Shown here one piece after another: positions 6,118 through 7,790 of a stretch of DNA of 7,790 nucleotides; position 1 is the first letter of the stretch; every line of letters begins with the position of its first letter. Source of the DNA: Alphaproteobacteria bacterium (lineage in GTDB: Bacteria > Pseudomonadota > Alphaproteobacteria > Puniceispirillales > UBA1172); assembly GCA_021296375.1 (NCBI GenBank), contig JAGWAQ010000076.1, positions 1 to 7,790 of the forward strand, given 5' to 3'. The notes beneath the pieces were generated by a model. It had not been told where the DNA came from. It did not search any database and saw only the letters and a list, made by a program, of their open reading frames with translations. The translations under genes and the position numbers were made by a program.

Positions 6118-6144
6118 CATAATCATCTCAACGTCTGATGACAA
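6116..6144 (-). promoter_or_regulatory. Sigma-70-type promoter of the blh-like gene
   Basis: On the - strand TTGTCA (6139-6144) and TATGAT (6116-6121) are separated by exactly 17 bases, each with five of six consensus matches. The start of transcription should fall near 6109, about 23 bases before the ATG at 6086. This makes the gene an independent unit, although the photolyase gene upstream is on the same strand. Confidence 0.75.
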
Positions 6145-6170
6145 GCAAACCGACGGGTTGATGCGCGAAA

Positions 6171-7703
6171 TCAGGGTTTCCCTGGCAACAGATTATCCAG
6201 AAAACCGCTACTGTCGGCGGTGATCTCGGCGATGCGGTCTTCTGACATTTTGGCAAGGTTGCGGTAGGGCATCCCGAGGCGGGGGTTCTGGCCAAGCTTG
6301 CCCTTGTTGCGGATCAGGAAATCCCAATAGAGATAATTGAAAGGGCAGGCGTCAGCACCGGATTTAACGGCAGGCTTGTAGCGGCAGGTGCGGCAATAGG
6401 TCGACATGCGGTTGATATAGGCGCCACTGGCGGCATAGGGCTTGCTGGCCAGCATTCCGCCATCGGCAAACAAGGTCATCCCCGTCACGTTGGGCAGTTC
6501 CAACCATTCATAAGCATCGGCATAGACCCCCAGAAACCAGCCGTTGACCTCGTCAGGGGAGACCCCGGCGATAAGCGCGAAATTCCCCAGCACCATCAGC
6601 CGCTGGATATGATGGGCATAGGCGTGATCACGGGTTTCGGTAACGCATTGCTTCAGGCAATTCATGTCGGTCTTGGCCGTCCAGTAAAATTCCGGCAGGG
6701 GGCGGTGGGCGTCAAGCGCGTTCATCCCGGCGTAATCCGGCATGTTGAGCCAGTAAATACCGCGAACATATTCCCGCCAGCCGAGGATCTGGCGAATAAA
6801 GCCTTCCGCCGCGTTGATAGGGGCAAACCCCTGGCGATACGCGGTTTCCGCCCGGCTGATCACCTCCATCGGCAGCAGCAACCCGATGTTCAGGTAAAGG
6901 CCGATATGGGTATGGACCATCCATGGCTCGCCCTCCACCATCGCGTCCTGATAAGTGCCGAACATCGGCAGGCGTTCATCAATGAACCGGTCCAGGACTT
7001 TCAGCGCGTCATGGCGGGTGACGGCGAATTCAAACCCCTCAAGCGTGCCGAAATGATGACCGAAATGCGTGTCGACCAGCGCCAGCACCTCTGTTGTTAT
7101 CGCATCAGGCGGGGTGATGTGGCGTGGCGGCGGGGTCAGGCCGTCGCGCGGCGGCTTGCGGTTTTCGCTGTCGTAATTCCAGTTCCCGCCTTCAGGGGTG
7201 GCGCCATCCATCAGGATTTTGTATTTGCGCCGAAGCTCACGGTAGAAAAATTCCATGCGCAGGGATTTCCGCCCCTCTGCCCAGGCCGCAAATTCATCGG
7301 CGGTGGTCAGAAAGCGGTCATCTTCCCTGATTTCAACAGGGCAGGGCAGCTCCTCGCTCAAGGCCGAGATCATTTCCAGCACCCGATACTCACCGGGGCT
7401 GGTGACAACCAGTTTCCCGACCTTGTGACGGGCGATGGCGCGGCGGATTTCCCCCGCAAAACTGCCGGAATTGCCCTCGTCATCAAAACGGATGTAATCC
7501 ACCACCATGCCCGCGGCCTCAGCCTCCTCCGCGAAATGCCGCATGGCGGAGAACACAAAGGCGAGCTTTTTTTGATGATGTTTGGCGTATCAGGCGTCTT
7601 CTGCCAGATCCGCCATCAGCACGACATCCCCCGCGGCGTAATCCCAAAGGCTGGAGATCGCAAGGTTCATCAGATCACCAAGAAAAAGGCGGAGTGTCGT
7701 CAA
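6171..7703 (-). pseudogene. PhrB-like iron-sulfur (6-4) photolyase / cryptochrome, interrupted by one in-frame stop
   Basis: A flavin photolyase of the iron-sulfur bacterial cryptochrome/photolyase family, which repairs UV (6-4) photoproducts with light. The continuous frame from the internal stop to 6171 is intact. Counting from the GTG at 7556 it has 461 codons, with the four Fe-S cysteines at 300, 388, 391 and 404. As I recall, Agrobacterium PhrB has them at 350, 438, 441 and 454, an identical spacing with an offset of 50. The HAYAHHIQRLM segment with the two catalytic-site histidines (315, 316) and GWREYVRGIYW (259-269) are also present. The missing 50 residues can be read upstream in the same frame from a TTG at 7703: TLRLFLGD, DVVLMADLAEDA, then TGA (7592-7590), then YAKHHQKKLAF. 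This follows the family N-terminus without a gap. A single C-to-G change from TCA (Ser) explains the stop. The gene is a recent pseudogene, a sequencing error, or a read-through case. Restart at 7556 would lack the first strand of the antenna-binding domain and has no ribosome site. Confidence 0.85.
7590..7592 (-). other. Premature TGA stop codon in the photolyase gene
   Basis: The TGA sits between GCC (Ala) and TAC (Tyr), at the place where relatives have Ser or Thr in a segment like EASY-HH. Flanking codons on both sides match the family in the same frame, so this is a nonsense change and not a frameshift. The run of seven A nearby (7567-7573 on the - strand) keeps the frame. Confidence 0.85.
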
Positions 7704-7759
7704 GCGGGTCTCGGGATGATCGTCGTCAGGAACTCGCGAAATTTAGCGAAAACGCCCAT
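7700..7759 (-). CDS. Possible 19-codon leader ORF before the photolyase gene
   Basis: An ATG at 7759 is preceded by GGGGG (7766-7770) at six bases and encodes MGVFAKFREFLTTIIPRPA. Its TGA (7702-7700) overlaps the TTG (7703-7701) proposed as the photolyase start. That TTG has no ribosome site of its own, so coupling to this short ORF is conceivable. It is equally possible that this is the wreck of the original start region, or chance. An in-frame TAA at 7777-7775 excludes a longer upstream gene in this frame. Confidence 0.25.
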   Translation of the reverse strand: MGVFAKFREFLTTIIPRPA

Positions 7760-7790
7760 GAGGTGCCCCCAATATTATGGGTATATCGGG

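Noticed and set aside
7567..7573. Run of seven A (on the - strand) as a frameshift site in the photolyase
   Set aside because: The residues on both sides (YAKHHQKKLAFVFSAM) match the family in one frame, so no frameshift is needed here.
7590..7592. TGA as a selenocysteine codon
   Set aside because: Relatives have Ser/Thr, not Cys, at this position, which is not catalytic, and I see no evident selenocysteine insertion hairpin.

Overview
This is an ordinary stretch of bacterial chromosome, probably from an alphaproteobacterium. The evidence for that is hom directly followed by recJ, a persulfide dioxygenase-rhodanese of the Blh type, and an iron-sulfur bacterial photolyase of the Agrobacterium PhrB type. 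The base composition is moderately GC-rich. I cannot place it below class level, and I see no mobile element, CRISPR array, phage gene or defence system.

Left half (+ strand): a 16-bp tandem repeat leads into an Asp/Glu racemase family gene. This overlaps by one base a small zinc-binding GFA-family gene. After a 78-bp gap come homoserine dehydrogenase (hom) and, one base further on, the single-strand exonuclease recJ. A tRNA-Glu(UUC) with its own likely promoter follows, then a strong hairpin terminator that is symmetric enough to work on both strands.

Right half (- strand): a small unrecognised gene (103 aa) ends inside a 13-bp tandem repeat array and runs toward the tRNA. Behind it is an AT-rich spacer with two inverted repeats. 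Next is a persulfide dioxygenase-rhodanese fusion (blh-like) with a clear promoter whose -10 box is covered by a perfect palindrome, probably a repressor site. Last is a PhrB-like (6-4) photolyase/cryptochrome. Its reading frame is intact for 461 codons and keeps all four Fe-S cysteines, but it is separated from a recognisable N-terminal segment by one in-frame TGA.

How the genes relate: hom (threonine/methionine branch) and recJ (DNA repair) are linked by conserved synteny rather than by shared function. The glpX gene that usually sits between them in alphaproteobacteria is absent. The blh-like gene is a sulfide/persulfide detoxification unit with local control. The most notable points are the broken photolyase, the blh promoter/operator and the repeat arrays at two gene boundaries. 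No new multi-gene system is apparent.
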